Shown here piece after piece: positions 21,316 through 30,637 of a DNA stretch of 64,000 nucleotides. The notes beneath the pieces were generated by a model. It was not told where the DNA came from and searched no databases. It saw nothing but the letters and a program-made list of their open reading frames with translations. The stretch is from Gammaproteobacteria bacterium (GTDB lineage Bacteria > Pseudomonadota > Gammaproteobacteria > Steroidobacterales > Woeseiaceae): assembly GCA_029862045.1 (NCBI GenBank), contig JAOTYE010000006.1, positions 1 to 64,000 on the forward strand, in the 5' to 3' direction. Positions within the stretch are counted from its first letter, which is position 1, and the number at the start of each line of letters is the position of its first letter. Made by a program: the position numbers and the translations under genes.

Positions 21316-22107
21316 CTATACCGCGCGCAGGTGGCCTTCGCGGGCGTCTTCCCTGCGCAATATTTCTCCGGCCAACGCCAAATACGAAATCGCCCCCCGC
21401 GACGAGCGGTCGTGCAGCAACACCGGCCGGCCGAAACTCGGTGCCTCTGCCAGTCGGATGTTGCGCGGTATGACCGTTCGAAACACCTGCCTGTCGAAGT
21501 GCTCGATCAGCTGCATCGACACTTCGTTGGACAAATTGATGCGCGGGTCGAACATGGTTCGCAGTATGCCGAACACTTCGAGACCCGGGTTCACCGAATC
21601 CCTGACCTGCTCGATTGTATTCAGAAGCGAGCTCAGCCCTTCAAGGGCATAGTACTCGCACTGCATCGGGATCAATACGCCATCGGCCGCCGTCAGGGCG
21701 TTTACGGTCAGCATGTTGATCGACGGCGGACAGTCGATCAGGATGAAATCGTAAAGCCCCACTACGGGTACGAGCGCTTTCCTGAGTTTCATCTCACGAC
21801 CGATTTCCTGCAACAGGTTTACCTCGGCAAGCGTCAGATCCGCGTTGCCTGGCAGCACGGCGAAACCACCTTCCGGTGGCGAGATGATTGTATCGGCAGC
21901 CGTTGCGTCACCGAGCAGTACGTCGCACGTCGAATTCTCAAGCTCCATCTTGTTGATGCCGCAGCCCATTGTCGCGTTGCCCTGCGGGTCCATGTCGACG
22001 AGCAATATACGCCGCTGCGTTGCCGCGAGCGATGCCGCCAGATTGACGCAGGTCGTCGTCTTGCCGACCCCGCCTTTCTGGTTTGCTACTGCAATGATGC
22101 GCGCCAT
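21316..22107 (-). CDS. parA: Chromosome-partitioning ATPase ParA (Soj)
   Basis: Deviant-Walker ATPase of 263 aa that drives segregation of the ParB-bound origin. The motif KGGVGKTTT is at about residues 11-19, and LLVDMDPQGNATMG and FILIDCPPSINMLT are classical. It starts four bases after the rsmG stop and ends 11 bp before parB. Confidence 0.97.
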   Translation of the reverse strand: MARIIAVANQKGGVGKTTTCVNLAASLAATQRRILLVDMDPQGNATMGCGINKMELENSTCDVLLGDATAADTIISPPEGGFAVLPGNADLTLAEVNLLQEIGREMKLRKALVPVVGLYDFILIDCPPSINMLTVNALTAADGVLIPMQCEYYALEGLSSLLNTIEQVRDSVNPGLEVFGILRTMFDPRINLSNEVSMQLIEHFDRQVFRTVIPRNIRLAEAPSFGRPVLLHDRSSRGAISYLALAGEILRREDAREGHLRAV

Positions 22108-22111
22108 AAGC

Positions 22112-22729
22112 TCACTTGTGCTCGATCAACACGGCATGCCGAGAACCCGCCTCGAGTCCCGGCACCTTGAGTTCCGTTACGCTGCTATCCCACGTAGCGG
22201 GTAATTGTTCTAATTCTTCTGCCGGGTAGCGCCCCTTGAGCGCCACGAACACTCCGCCCTCTCCAACGTGATGTCCGGCGATTTCTACGAGCCGCGGCAA
22301 CGTGGCAACGGCTCGGGCAATCACGGTATCAAAGCGATTGCCGGGTGCAAAGTCCTCAGTGCGGGCTTTAACGGCCGTTACGTTGCGGAGCCCAAGCAAA
22401 CCGGCGATATGTTCGACGAACATGACCTTCTTGTTATTGCTGTCAAGGAGCACAAACGACCTCTCCGGTTCGACGATTGCGAGTGGCAGCCCCGGGAACC
22501 CTGCACCGGTACCAACATCGAGAATGCGCGAGCCCCGTAGGAGCGGCCGTGCCGCCAGGCTGTCGAGCAGGTGCCCGACGATCATTTTGTCGGGGTCGCG
22601 GATCGCCGTCAGGTTGACGCGCCGATTCCATCGCGCGAGCTCTTTGACGAGCGTCGTGAGTTTGTCCGCCGTGTCCTCAGGACAGACTTGTCCGAGCTCG
22701 ACGAGGGCTTTTTCGATTGCGGCTTTCAG
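22112..22729 (-). CDS. rsmG: 16S rRNA (guanine-527-N7) methyltransferase, with CTG start
   Basis: Methylates G527 of 16S rRNA. The SAM site is [16 protein letters not shown]. From the first ATG (22585) the product would be only 157 aa and lack the conserved N-terminal helical region. Upstream codons in the same frame encode family-like sequence ([11 protein letters not shown], then TAIRDPDKM), back to an in-frame TGA at 22753-22751 with no ATG, GTG or TTG between. The only plausible initiators are CTG 22729 or ATT codons. CTG overlaps the prpD stop as CTGA, mimicking ATGA coupling, and gives 205 aa against 207 in E. coli. Confidence 0.85.
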   Translation of the reverse strand: MKAAIEKALVELGQVCPEDTADKLTTLVKELARWNRRVNLTAIRDPDKMIVGHLLDSLAARPLLRGSRILDVGTGAGFPGLPLAIVEPERSFVLLDSNNKKVMFVEHIAGLLGLRNVTAVKARTEDFAPGNRFDTVIARAVATLPRLVEIAGHHVGEGGVFVALKGRYPAEELEQLPATWDSSVTELKVPGLEAGSRHAVLIEHK

Positions 22730-24174
22730 GCGACCAATAATGCCATGAAATCATCGACCGCCGTCGCAGCAAGCTTGTCGGGGTCGGCGCAAAGGGCATT
22801 GAGCGAATCCCACTGCCGCGTCGCAAGTTTTGGCGACACGCTGTCGACGAACTTCTGTTTCAGCACCGGGATGCCTTCATCGCGGCGCTCGCGGTGACCG
22901 ATCGGAAAATCCACGGCGATGCGGTCGCTGCTGCTGCCATCATTGAAGAAAACCTGTACCGCATTGCCGATATAGCGTTTCTCCGGATCGAAGTAGTCTT
23001 GCGTAAACTGTTCGTTCTCACGCACCTGCATCTTGTCGCGCAATGCGTCTATGCGTGGATCACTTGCGATGCCGTCCTCATAGTCTGCTGCGGTCAGACG
23101 TCCAAAGATCAGGGGCACCGCCGTCATGTACTGAATACAGTGGTCACGGTCGGCCGGATTATCGAGCGGCCCGGTCTTGTCGATGATGCGTACGCCAGCT
23201 TCCTGCGTTTCGATGACAATCCTCTCTATCTCGTCGATGCGGTCCCTGACCTCGTCATGCAGGGTCATGGCTGCCTCGACGGCAGTCTGCGAATGAAACT
23301 CTGCCGGGAAGGAGATTTTGAACAACACGTTCTCCATAACATAGCTGCCATAGCCGCGCTGGAAACCGAACGGTTTGCCCTTGAACAAGACGTCGTAGTA
23401 ACCCCAGGTCTTGGCTGACAGGGCCGATGGGTAGCCCATCTCGCCGGTCATCGCGATCAGCGCCAGGCGCACCGCCCGGCTTGTTGCATCGCCTGCCGCC
23501 CAGCTCTTGCGCGAACCCGTGTTGGGTGCGTGGCGGTAAGTGCGCAGAGCTCCCCCGTCGATCCAGGCGTGGGATACGGCGTTCAACACCTGTTCTTTGT
23601 TGCCGCCCAGCATGCGCGTGACGACGGCCGTCGACGCGACGCGCACGAGTAAAACATGGTCGAGGCCGACGCGGTTGTAGCTATTTTCGAGTGCCAGCAC
23701 GCCTTGAATTTCATGCGCCCGGATCATCGCCTCAAGCACATCATGCATCGTCAACGGCTCCTTGCCCGCCGCCCGATTCTGTCGGCTCAGGTAATCCGCC
23801 ACGGCGAGAATCCCACCCAGGTTATCCGACGGGTGGCCCCATTCCGCGGCAAGCCAGGTGTCGTTGAAATCGAGCCAGCGGTTCATCGTGCCGATATTGA
23901 ACGCCGCCATGACTGGCTCGAGCTCGTAGGACGTGCCCGGTACACGCGCACCGCCCGCCAGCGTCGCTCCAGGCACGGTTGGCCCAAGCAATTTGGTACA
24001 TGCCGGGTAGTCGAGTGCCTGGAAGCCGCACGCGAGCGTATCCATCAGGCAGTAATGCGCCGTCTCGAACGCGAGGTCGCTGTCTACCTCCGTGTCACAG
24101 ACAAAATCCGCGATAGCGACGAGTTCTTTATCCCAGCCAGCCCGCTTCGCCGAGCGAATATCAGTGTTGGACAT
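22726..24174 (-). CDS. prpD: 2-Methylcitrate dehydratase
   Basis: MmgE/PrpD-family enzyme of 482 aa that dehydrates 2-methylcitrate in the methylcitrate cycle of propionate oxidation. Typical segments are [52 protein letters not shown] and [17 protein letters not shown]. It follows prpC by 33 bp, with GGAGA before the ATG. Its TGA overlaps the inferred CTG start of rsmG. Confidence 0.93.
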   Translation of the reverse strand: MSNTDIRSAKRAGWDKELVAIADFVCDTEVDSDLAFETAHYCLMDTLACGFQALDYPACTKLLGPTVPGATLAGGARVPGTSYELEPVMAAFNIGTMNRWLDFNDTWLAAEWGHPSDNLGGILAVADYLSRQNRAAGKEPLTMHDVLEAMIRAHEIQGVLALENSYNRVGLDHVLLVRVASTAVVTRMLGGNKEQVLNAVSHAWIDGGALRTYRHAPNTGSRKSWAAGDATSRAVRLALIAMTGEMGYPSALSAKTWGYYDVLFKGKPFGFQRGYGSYVMENVLFKISFPAEFHSQTAVEAAMTLHDEVRDRIDEIERIVIETQEAGVRIIDKTGPLDNPADRDHCIQYMTAVPLIFGRLTAADYEDGIASDPRIDALRDKMQVRENEQFTQDYFDPEKRYIGNAVQVFFNDGSSSDRIAVDFPIGHRERRDEGIPVLKQKFVDSVSPKLATRQWDSLNALCADPDKLAATAVDDFMALLVA

Positions 24175-24207
24175 CGTGTCTCCGGACCTTCTTGTTCGGT
24201 GCCGCGC

Positions 24208-25332
24208 TCAGGCGCGATCTTCGATCGCCACCCAGTCCTGCAGAGGCGGACCGATGTAGTCGGCCGCGGGGCGAATCAGTTTGTTATCCGCACGTTGTTC
24301 CATGACATGCGCGGCCCAACCCGTGATGCGCGAACAAACGAATATCGGTGTAAACAGATACGTCGGAATGCCCATGAAGTGATACACGCTCGCTGCAAAA
24401 AAGTCCGCGTTGGCAAATAGCTTCTTCTCATCCCACATCACTTTTTCGATCGCTTCCGAGACCTCATACAACGTCATGTCTCCGGCCTCTTCGGCCAGCG
24501 TTTTTGACATCGCCTTGTTAACCGAGTTACGCGGATCCGACGTCGTGTACACACGATGGCCAAAACCCATGATCAGGTCTTTGCGTTCGAGCATGCCGAG
24601 CACACCTTTGGTCGCCTCTTCGGGCGACTCAAACTTCTGAATCAGCTCCATTGCAGCCTCGTTGGCACCACCATGTAGCGGCCCGCGCAGCGCACCGATT
24701 GCGCCGCTGACTGCCGAATGCATATCCGACAACGTGCCGGTGATGACCCGGCCCGCAAATGTCGATGCATTGAACTCGTGCTCGGCGTACAGAATCAGCG
24801 TCGTGTTGAGCGACTTCTCATGCAACGCGGGCGGCGGCTTGTCATGCAACATGTGCAGAATATGGCCTGATACGCTGTCGTCATCGGTTTCAGTATCGAT
24901 GCGCGTACCGTCTGTATGAAAGCGGTGCCAATACACCATCATCGATGGAATACACGCAAGCAGCTTGTCCGCAACATTTAGCTGGTTCGCAAAGTCTCCT
25001 TCAGGTTCGATGTTGCCGAGGAACGAAACGCCGGTGCGCAATACGCTCATCGGATGAGCCTCCGCCGGCACCATCTCAAGCACGGTTTTTAAGGCATCGG
25101 GTAAGCCGCGCAATGATTTAATCTTTGCTATGTAGCCGTCAAGTTCTGCGCGATTCGGCAACTTGCCATGCAGCAACAGGTAAGCGACTTCCTCAAACGT
25201 CGCGTTATCTGCGAGATCATAAATATCATAGCCGCGGTAGGTCAGGCCTGCGCCTTCTTTGCCGACAGTACAAAGCTCTGTTTTGCCTGCCGTTACACCG
25301 GCCAGGCCACCTGTGCTTTTCTTTTCAGTCAT
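24208..25332 (-). CDS. prpC: 2-Methylcitrate synthase
   Basis: Citrate-synthase family enzyme of 374 aa that condenses propionyl-CoA with oxaloacetate. The catalytic regions are visible: LHGGANEAAM, GFGHRVYTTSDPR and NADFFAASVYHFMGIP with the catalytic Asp. The short length and neighbourhood of prpB and prpD favour PrpC over GltA. GAGGA lies nine bases before the ATG, and the gap to prpB is 36 bp. Confidence 0.95.
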   Translation of the reverse strand: MTEKKSTGGLAGVTAGKTELCTVGKEGAGLTYRGYDIYDLADNATFEEVAYLLLHGKLPNRAELDGYIAKIKSLRGLPDALKTVLEMVPAEAHPMSVLRTGVSFLGNIEPEGDFANQLNVADKLLACIPSMMVYWHRFHTDGTRIDTETDDDSVSGHILHMLHDKPPPALHEKSLNTTLILYAEHEFNASTFAGRVITGTLSDMHSAVSGAIGALRGPLHGGANEAAMELIQKFESPEEATKGVLGMLERKDLIMGFGHRVYTTSDPRNSVNKAMSKTLAEEAGDMTLYEVSEAIEKVMWDEKKLFANADFFAASVYHFMGIPTYLFTPIFVCSRITGWAAHVMEQRADNKLIRPAADYIGPPLQDWVAIEDRA

Positions 25333-25368
25333 GTTTCTATTCCTCGCCCGCGCTTCACACGGCAGGCC

Positions 25369-26259
25369 TTATTCTTTACTTGTCTCTAGTCCTTTCTCGG
25401 AAAACAGCTCGTCGAGTTTGTCTTCATACGCCTGATAGCCGAGTACATCATAAAGCTCCATGCGTGTTTGCATCTTGTCCATTACGGCGGCCTGCGTACC
25501 TTCTTCACGCAGTGTCGTGTAGGCCTCGAGCGCGGTTGCCGACATCGCCCGAAACGCGGTCAGCGGGTATAGCGCCATGCGTATGCCGACCCCGGCCAGC
25601 TCTTTTGTCGTGAACAACGGCGTCTTGCCAAACTCGGTCAGGTTCGCCAGCACCGGCACTTTGATCGTGTCAGTAAACTGCTGGTATTCGTCGAGGGTCG
25701 TCAGCGCTTCGGCGAAGATCATGTCAGCGCCGGCCTCTACATAAGCAGCGGCACGATCAAGCGCCGCCTGTTGTCCCTCGACCGCATGCGCATCGGTGCG
25801 CGCCATGATCACGAACTGATCATCGATGCGGCCATCAACAGCAGCCTTAATACGATCACACATCTCCGCCGATTCGACCAGCGCCTTGCCCGGCCGATGG
25901 CCGCAACGCTTGACCGCGACCTGGTCCTCGAGATGACAGCCTGCCGCTCCAGCCCAGGTCATTTCGCGAATGGTCCTGCCGATCATGAACGCACTGCCCC
26001 ATCCGGTATCCGCATCGACGAGCAAGGGCGCGTCCGAAACCGACGCAATACGGCGTATGTCCTCGCAGACATCGTTTAGCGTCGTCATCGCAAGGTCGGG
26101 CAGGCCGAAGGACGCGTTTGCGACGCCTGCACCGGAGAGATAAATCGCCTTGAAACCGGCCCGCTGCGCGAGTAGCGCGGTAAACGCGTTGATCGTACCG
26201 ACGATTTGCAGCGGCCGCTCGGCGTCGAGCGCCGTCCTGAAACGTGCTCCTGCACTCAT
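25369..26259 (-). CDS. prpB: 2-Methylisocitrate lyase
   Basis: Cleaves 2-methylisocitrate to pyruvate and succinate, the last step of the methylcitrate cycle. The 296-aa isocitrate-lyase-superfamily protein carries the catalytic KRCGH motif and the metal-binding region [11 protein letters not shown] choose ATG 26259 (MSAGARFR), preceded by GGAGG at about eight bases; the frame is open to 26340 without family-like sequence. It is the first gene of the prpBCD-rsmG-parAB string, with an operator-like palindrome just upstream. Confidence 0.95.
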   Translation of the reverse strand: MSAGARFRTALDAERPLQIVGTINAFTALLAQRAGFKAIYLSGAGVANASFGLPDLAMTTLNDVCEDIRRIASVSDAPLLVDADTGWGSAFMIGRTIREMTWAGAAGCHLEDQVAVKRCGHRPGKALVESAEMCDRIKAAVDGRIDDQFVIMARTDAHAVEGQQAALDRAAAYVEAGADMIFAEALTTLDEYQQFTDTIKVPVLANLTEFGKTPLFTTKELAGVGIRMALYPLTAFRAMSATALEAYTTLREEGTQAAVMDKMQTRMELYDVLGYQAYEDKLDELFSEKGLETSKE

Positions 26260-26288
26260 GTGACGCAACCTCCATTTGGTTACAACCG

Positions 26289-26312
26289 TAATTTTAATCG
26301 AAATTAAAATTA
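26289..26312. promoter_or_regulatory. Operator-like palindrome upstream of prpB
   Basis: TAATTTTAAT and its exact complement ATTAAAATTA flank a CGAA centre, 30 bp upstream of the prpB start and within the likely promoter. A GntR, TetR or similar regulator of propionate metabolism could bind it; no prpR gene lies in the window. The regulator is unknown. Confidence 0.5.
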
Positions 26313-26391
26313 TCGGGGAAGCGATTCTAAACCACGGCAACCCTGTTTCCCAAATGGAGCATCCGGTAAAATTATATATTGTTTATGTCAT

Positions 26392-26472
26392 GGCCGCGGC
26401 CCGCGAGCCTGTCATCTTCATGGCTCGCTGCGCTGCGCTTTACTGCCGATGACTGGCTCCCCGCCCACGGCC
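26392..26472. repeat. 81-bp palindromic interspersed element, copy A
   Basis: The element has a 39-bp core at 26413-26451, flanked by 21-bp arms that are imperfect inverted repeats (16 of 21 matching). The core matches the reverse complement of 30578-30616 at 37 of 39 positions, and the overall length is the same. It lies just downstream of the acrylyl-CoA reductase gene. It is probably a REP/MITE-like extragenic element with no coding capacity. Confidence 0.8.
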
Positions 26473-26482
26473 GTGTCAGTTC

Positions 26483-27472
26483 CTAGGCTATTGCGACGAC
26501 CGTGCGGCCTGTCACTGTGCCGTCGATGTAAGCCTGAAAGGCTCCAGGTAGTTCATCGAAGCCGATCGTGCGACTGCCGATCGTGTCGAGCTTGCGTGGC
26601 ATCAGGTCGCCACCAATTCTCGACCAGACGGCAAGTCGCAGGTTACGTGGTGTGTCCACAGAGTTGATGCCGAGCAGGCACACAGCACGCAGGATAAAGG
26701 GCAGCACGGTGGTGTGGAGCGCCGGGCTCGCCGCAAGACCGATGCTCGCGATGTTGCCCCCATAGGCCATCGTGCGTGTCAGCCAGGTCAAATAGTCTCC
26801 GCCGAGATTGTCGATCGCGCCAGCCCACTCCGCCTTCTCCATCGGTCGTTTGCCCAGGTTGATTTGATCGCGCAGCAGAATTCTGTGTGCGCCGATGCTC
26901 TTCAGATACGCTTCTTCGGTGCCCTTGCCGGTCAGGGCGACAACCTCATAACCGCGACCATAGAGCATGTCGATCGCAACGCTGCCTACACCGCCGGTTG
27001 CGCCGGTTACAACGACCGGCCCATTATCAGGAAGCTGGCCGTTTTGCTCCATACGATGAATCGCCAGAGCGGCCGTGTAGCCTGCCGTGCCGATTTGCAT
27101 CGCCTGTAGGGCGCTCATGCCCTCCGGTAACGGCACCATGCTGCCGCTGTCGACCCGCGCGTACTCCGAATAGCCGCCGTCGACGGTCTCACTGAGCCCG
27201 CAACCGTTGACGAGCACGGCTGTGCCGGGCTGAAACTCGGCGTCGTCCGAACTGACGACGGTACCCGCAAGGTCAATACCACCGTTCAATGGATAGCGCC
27301 GCAGAATCCTGCCGGCCCCGGTAGCTGCCAGCGCATCTTTATAGTTAATCGTTGAATGGCTGACCTTAATGACGACATTGCCTTCTGTCAGGTCATCGAT
27401 TGACAAATCCTGAAAGCCGGCAACAATCCTGTCGTCCTGCTCGTCAATACGAAATGCGCGAAAAGCGTCCAT
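26483..27472 (-). CDS. acuI: Acrylyl-CoA reductase (YhdH/AcuI family)
   Basis: NADPH-dependent MDR-family reductase of 329 aa, expected to convert acryloyl-CoA to propionyl-CoA. Family segments are HSTINYKDALAATGAG, NGGIDLAGTV, the NADP-binding VVTGATGGVGSVAIDML, and IDNLGGDYLTWL. No zinc-binding cysteines are seen, as expected. Upstream of the prp genes, it would feed propionyl-CoA into the methylcitrate cycle, for example from acrylate or 3-hydroxypropionate. ATG 27472 overlaps the stop of the upstream gene (TGATG) and has a GGAGAGGGG leader. Confidence 0.85.
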   Translation of the reverse strand: MDAFRAFRIDEQDDRIVAGFQDLSIDDLTEGNVVIKVSHSTINYKDALAATGAGRILRRYPLNGGIDLAGTVVSSDDAEFQPGTAVLVNGCGLSETVDGGYSEYARVDSGSMVPLPEGMSALQAMQIGTAGYTAALAIHRMEQNGQLPDNGPVVVTGATGGVGSVAIDMLYGRGYEVVALTGKGTEEAYLKSIGAHRILLRDQINLGKRPMEKAEWAGAIDNLGGDYLTWLTRTMAYGGNIASIGLAASPALHTTVLPFILRAVCLLGINSVDTPRNLRLAVWSRIGGDLMPRKLDTIGSRTIGFDELPGAFQAYIDGTVTGRTVVAIA

Positions 27473-28425
27473 CAATTTCCCCTCTCCAACCACACCTCAA
27501 GGCCCTGCGAATTCAAGTCGACATCTATATCGAGTACTGAGTGCATCGTCTCACGATCACCGCTGTACCCGTGCGCCGCCAGTCTTTGCACGCAATACTC
27601 GAACATAGTCGTGCGCAGCGACTCGATTCGATTCTCCTCGTGCTGATGCTCCCGCGCCATCGCGACGTACGCATCTATCCCTTCGTGCATCTCGGCTGCC
27701 AGCCGGTCCAGGTTGCGTACCCGGCTGTAGTGAGTCAGATAGAGCTGTTGCGGCTCGCAAGCCATAATGCGATCAACTGCCTTGTGCGCCTCAGCCGGGT
27801 CGAACTGCACGGGCGTTGACGTCGGAAAGACGATTTCGCCTCGCGCTGTATCGAGCTCGCGGTAAGACACACCAAAACTGTCCCCAGTGAACACGCCTCT
27901 CGACTGCGGGTCATTGAGTACGTAGTGGTGGCGCGCGTGGCCTTCGGTGTTGATTGTCTGCAGCGCGCGGCCATGCAACTCGAACCATTGTTCATCGTCG
28001 GGGATAAAGACCCGGCGTTCGTCGATCGGTTCGATGCTGCCGTACATCTCCACCATCCGCTCCTGGCCATACACTGCTTCGGCACCAGCAACCAGCTTCG
28101 CCGGATCGATCATGTGCGGCGCACCGTAGCGATGCACGACGCAGCTCGCGTTCGGCAGCTGCTGCATTAAGAGTCCCGCACCGCCGGCGTGATCGAGATG
28201 AACATGTGTCAGGAAAACGTAATCGACGTCGCCAACATCGAGATCCTGTTGTAGAAGCGCGTCGAGCAGTAGCGGAACGCTGCTGTTGACGCCAGTGTCA
28301 ACGAACGCCGCGCGACCACTTTCAACAATCAGGTGACTCGCATCCAGCAACGGGCGCGTATATTCGGTATCGATGGCGACAATGCCATCGTCGAGTACCG
28401 TCGTCTGCGCGTGATGTCCCGACAT
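27472..28425 (-). CDS. Metallo-beta-lactamase-fold hydrolase
   Basis: Protein of 317 aa with the binuclear metal motif THVHLDHAGG (HxHxDH) and further ligands in TEGHARHHYVL and FTGDSFG. A C-terminal helical region of about 90 aa follows. The fold is clear but the substrate is not. It is translationally coupled to the acrylyl-CoA reductase gene, so a thioester or acyl-CoA-related hydrolysis is conceivable, but that is only a guess. Confidence 0.85.
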   Translation of the reverse strand: MSGHHAQTTVLDDGIVAIDTEYTRPLLDASHLIVESGRAAFVDTGVNSSVPLLLDALLQQDLDVGDVDYVFLTHVHLDHAGGAGLLMQQLPNASCVVHRYGAPHMIDPAKLVAGAEAVYGQERMVEMYGSIEPIDERRVFIPDDEQWFELHGRALQTINTEGHARHHYVLNDPQSRGVFTGDSFGVSYRELDTARGEIVFPTSTPVQFDPAEAHKAVDRIMACEPQQLYLTHYSRVRNLDRLAAEMHEGIDAYVAMAREHQHEENRIESLRTTMFEYCVQRLAAHGYSGDRETMHSVLDIDVDLNSQGLEVWLERGN

Positions 28426-28453
28426 TGGGTCCGCGCCCCCGCTCGGGCGGCGC

Positions 28454-29074
28454 TTAATCTGCCTTTGTGGTTTCGAGGCCGTCGAGGCGCGAATAATATT
28501 TAGCGATCAAAGCAACATCGCCGTCGGTTAACGCTGCCGCCATCGGTGCCATAACAGGATCCTTGCGTGTGCCATCGCGATATTGATTCAGGGCATGCAC
28601 AAGATAGTCTTCGTGTTGGCCGGCCAGGGTCGGCCAGGTGGGCGAAAGACCAATGCCGTTTTGCCCGTGACACGCGAGGCATACGGTCGTTTCTTCAAGG
28701 CTTGCCGCAGCCGCACCACCCGCCGCAACCCTGCCGGCGCTGAGGCTCGCAAGGTATGCCGCAACGTCTTCGATTTGTTGCTCGCTCAAGCTTGATGCCT
28801 GCGCCATCATCGTGGGATGCGCCCGCGTGCCCTCACGGTATCCATTGAGCGCGATAACGAGGTAGGCGGCCTTCTGACCACCGAGCTTGGGCACGCGATA
28901 GGACGGGTAGGCGTTGCGATAGCCATCGACACCGTGGCAACCGAGGCAGGTATAGCCCAGCTTCTCGCCGCGAGCAGCGTCGCCTTCGGCAATTGCGGGG
29001 GGCGCGGTGATGCCGAGCAGCAGCATCGTAGCGACAGCGGCTTTTGTTGTCTTGATAATCACTATGTTTTTCAA
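28454..29074 (-). CDS. Dihaem periplasmic cytochrome c (c4-like)
   Basis: Product of 206 aa with a Sec signal peptide cut after AIAEG and two class I haem domains in tandem, each with one CxxCH: CLGCH and CLACH. Downstream methionines in HPTMMAQAS and DPVMAPMAA are likely axial ligands. Cytochromes c4 shuttle electrons to terminal oxidases in the periplasm. It lies 28 bp upstream of the MBL-fold gene and may share its transcript. Confidence 0.9.
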   Translation of the reverse strand: MKNIVIIKTTKAAVATMLLLGITAPPAIAEGDAARGEKLGYTCLGCHGVDGYRNAYPSYRVPKLGGQKAAYLVIALNGYREGTRAHPTMMAQASSLSEQQIEDVAAYLASLSAGRVAAGGAAAASLEETTVCLACHGQNGIGLSPTWPTLAGQHEDYLVHALNQYRDGTRKDPVMAPMAAALTDGDVALIAKYYSRLDGLETTKAD

Positions 29075-29214
29075 CGTGTTGTGGCTTTAGCCAAGGGCGC
29101 CGGCGGCTTTCGAGGTCGCTATGGTAGTGACAACAGCCTGCGATTTCTAGCCCGAAAGGTGTGGGGCAACATGCTAGCATCGCGCTCTTCGAAATCCGCC
29201 TGTGAGGAACCGCC

Positions 29215-30531
29215 GTGAAAAAAGGCTTTGTCGCACTGCTTATCGTGCTCGCCATTGTTGTCCTGGTCTCGCCGGGAATCGTCGGCCGACTGGCCGAGAA
29301 ATCGATGGACGAGAATCTCGATTGGGCCGCCACCGAGAGCGACGAGGTAACGGTTACGTCACAGGGTTTTGACCGCGGCTGGTTTTCGTCGGAGGGACAA
29401 CATCGAGTCGAGGTTCGCGACGGCGAATTGCGCAACGCGCTGCTCGGCCTCACCGATGACGGTGATGTCGGGCAACTGCCGGCACTGATCATTGATACCC
29501 GACTCGATCACGGCATCGTTCCAATTACCTCGATGTCGCGTGACAAGGGCTCACTGCTACCCGGGCTCGGCAGCGCTGTATCAACGCTTAGCCTTGAATT
29601 CGAAGATGGTAGCAAAGTCGATTTGCCCGGTACGATATTCAGTCAGGTCAGCTTGACCGGCGATCTTCAATCCAATTTAGTTCTCGAACCTGGCTCTTTC
29701 TCCCAGGACGGCGAAACGGCGAACTGGGGAGATGCCGATATCCTTGTTACTACCAGCCCCGCAAACAGCATTGTCGGTTTCAACGGTACTATCGCGTCGC
29801 TGGCCTTCGTCTCCATCCACGACGACTTCAGCATCGACAAGATCGAGTTCTCCGGTAATCAGCGTCAGACGCGATTCGGTTTCAGCGTAGGCGATGCAAA
29901 CGTGACTGTCGCTGCTGCAAGACTGGCATCGGCCACTGGCGCAGAGGTCGTCGGCCCGCTAATGATCAACTCGGAGGCACAGCTTGACGATGATCGCGTC
30001 TCCGGGCGCGCCAGGGTGACGCTCGACAGCCTGCCATTCGGCGACCTTGGCAAGGCCGACATCGTCTTGAATATAACGCTGGCAGATATGGACGGCGAAT
30101 CGCTCGGCAATCTGTCGCGAGCATTGGACAGCGTCGATGACTACGCTGGCGGGGACGACATGATGCTTGCCATGGAAGCCGACCTGCAGCGTCTCCTGGC
30201 TTCGGGCTTCGAACTTAATTTCGATCAGCTCGACGTTGCACTGCCACAGGGCACCCTGGAAACAAAATTGCAGATGAAGCTCGCTCCAACCGATCTTGAC
30301 CGGTTCACGTGGACATCCGCGCTACTCGCGCTCGACGCCACCCTCGATGTCAGCATGCCTGCCGAACTCGTCGACATTGCGACGGCAACGGACGCGCAAC
30401 TGAACGCAGCAATCGGCATGGGCTTTCTCAAAAAGAACGGCGACATTTACGAAATGAACGCCGAGTTCAAAAAGGGATTGTTAACCGTTAATGGCGCGCC
30501 GATGCCGATTCCCATACCTGGAATGCAGTAA
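29215..30531 (+). CDS. YdgA-like DUF945 family protein
   Basis: Protein of 438 aa with an N-terminal signal anchor (FVALLIVLAIVVLVSPGIVG) and a large extracytoplasmic beta-rich region. The early QGFDRGWFSSEGQHRV segment and the short C-terminal NGAPMPIPIPGM fit the DUF945 (YdgA) family, whose function is unknown; an AsmA-like envelope role has been suggested. Start is GTG 29215 with GAGG eight bases upstream. It stands alone on the plus strand, divergent from the cytochrome c gene. Confidence 0.8.
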   Translation: MKKGFVALLIVLAIVVLVSPGIVGRLAEKSMDENLDWAATESDEVTVTSQGFDRGWFSSEGQHRVEVRDGELRNALLGLTDDGDVGQLPALIIDTRLDHGIVPITSMSRDKGSLLPGLGSAVSTLSLEFEDGSKVDLPGTIFSQVSLTGDLQSNLVLEPGSFSQDGETANWGDADILVTTSPANSIVGFNGTIASLAFVSIHDDFSIDKIEFSGNQRQTRFGFSVGDANVTVAAARLASATGAEVVGPLMINSEAQLDDDRVSGRARVTLDSLPFGDLGKADIVLNITLADMDGESLGNLSRALDSVDDYAGGDDMMLAMEADLQRLLASGFELNFDQLDVALPQGTLETKLQMKLAPTDLDRFTWTSALLALDATLDVSMPAELVDIATATDAQLNAAIGMGFLKKNGDIYEMNAEFKKGLLTVNGAPMPIPIPGMQ

Positions 30532-30556
30532 CCGACCAGCCATGCCCGGGAACACC

Positions 30557-30637
30557 GGGCGCGGGCGGGGCGTTGCCCATCGGAAGTAAAGCGCAGCGTA
30601 GCGAGCCATGAAGATGGGTAATGCGCCGCCCGCGCCT
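30557..30637. repeat. 81-bp palindromic interspersed element, copy B
   Basis: The element has the same architecture as copy A but is inverted: a 39-bp core (30578-30616) between 21-bp arms whose inverted-repeat match is 17 of 21. It occupies the space between the convergent DUF945 and ABC-importer genes and reaches two bases into the latter's stop codon. As RNA it would fold into a long hairpin and could act as a bidirectional 3'-end stabiliser. Confidence 0.8.
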
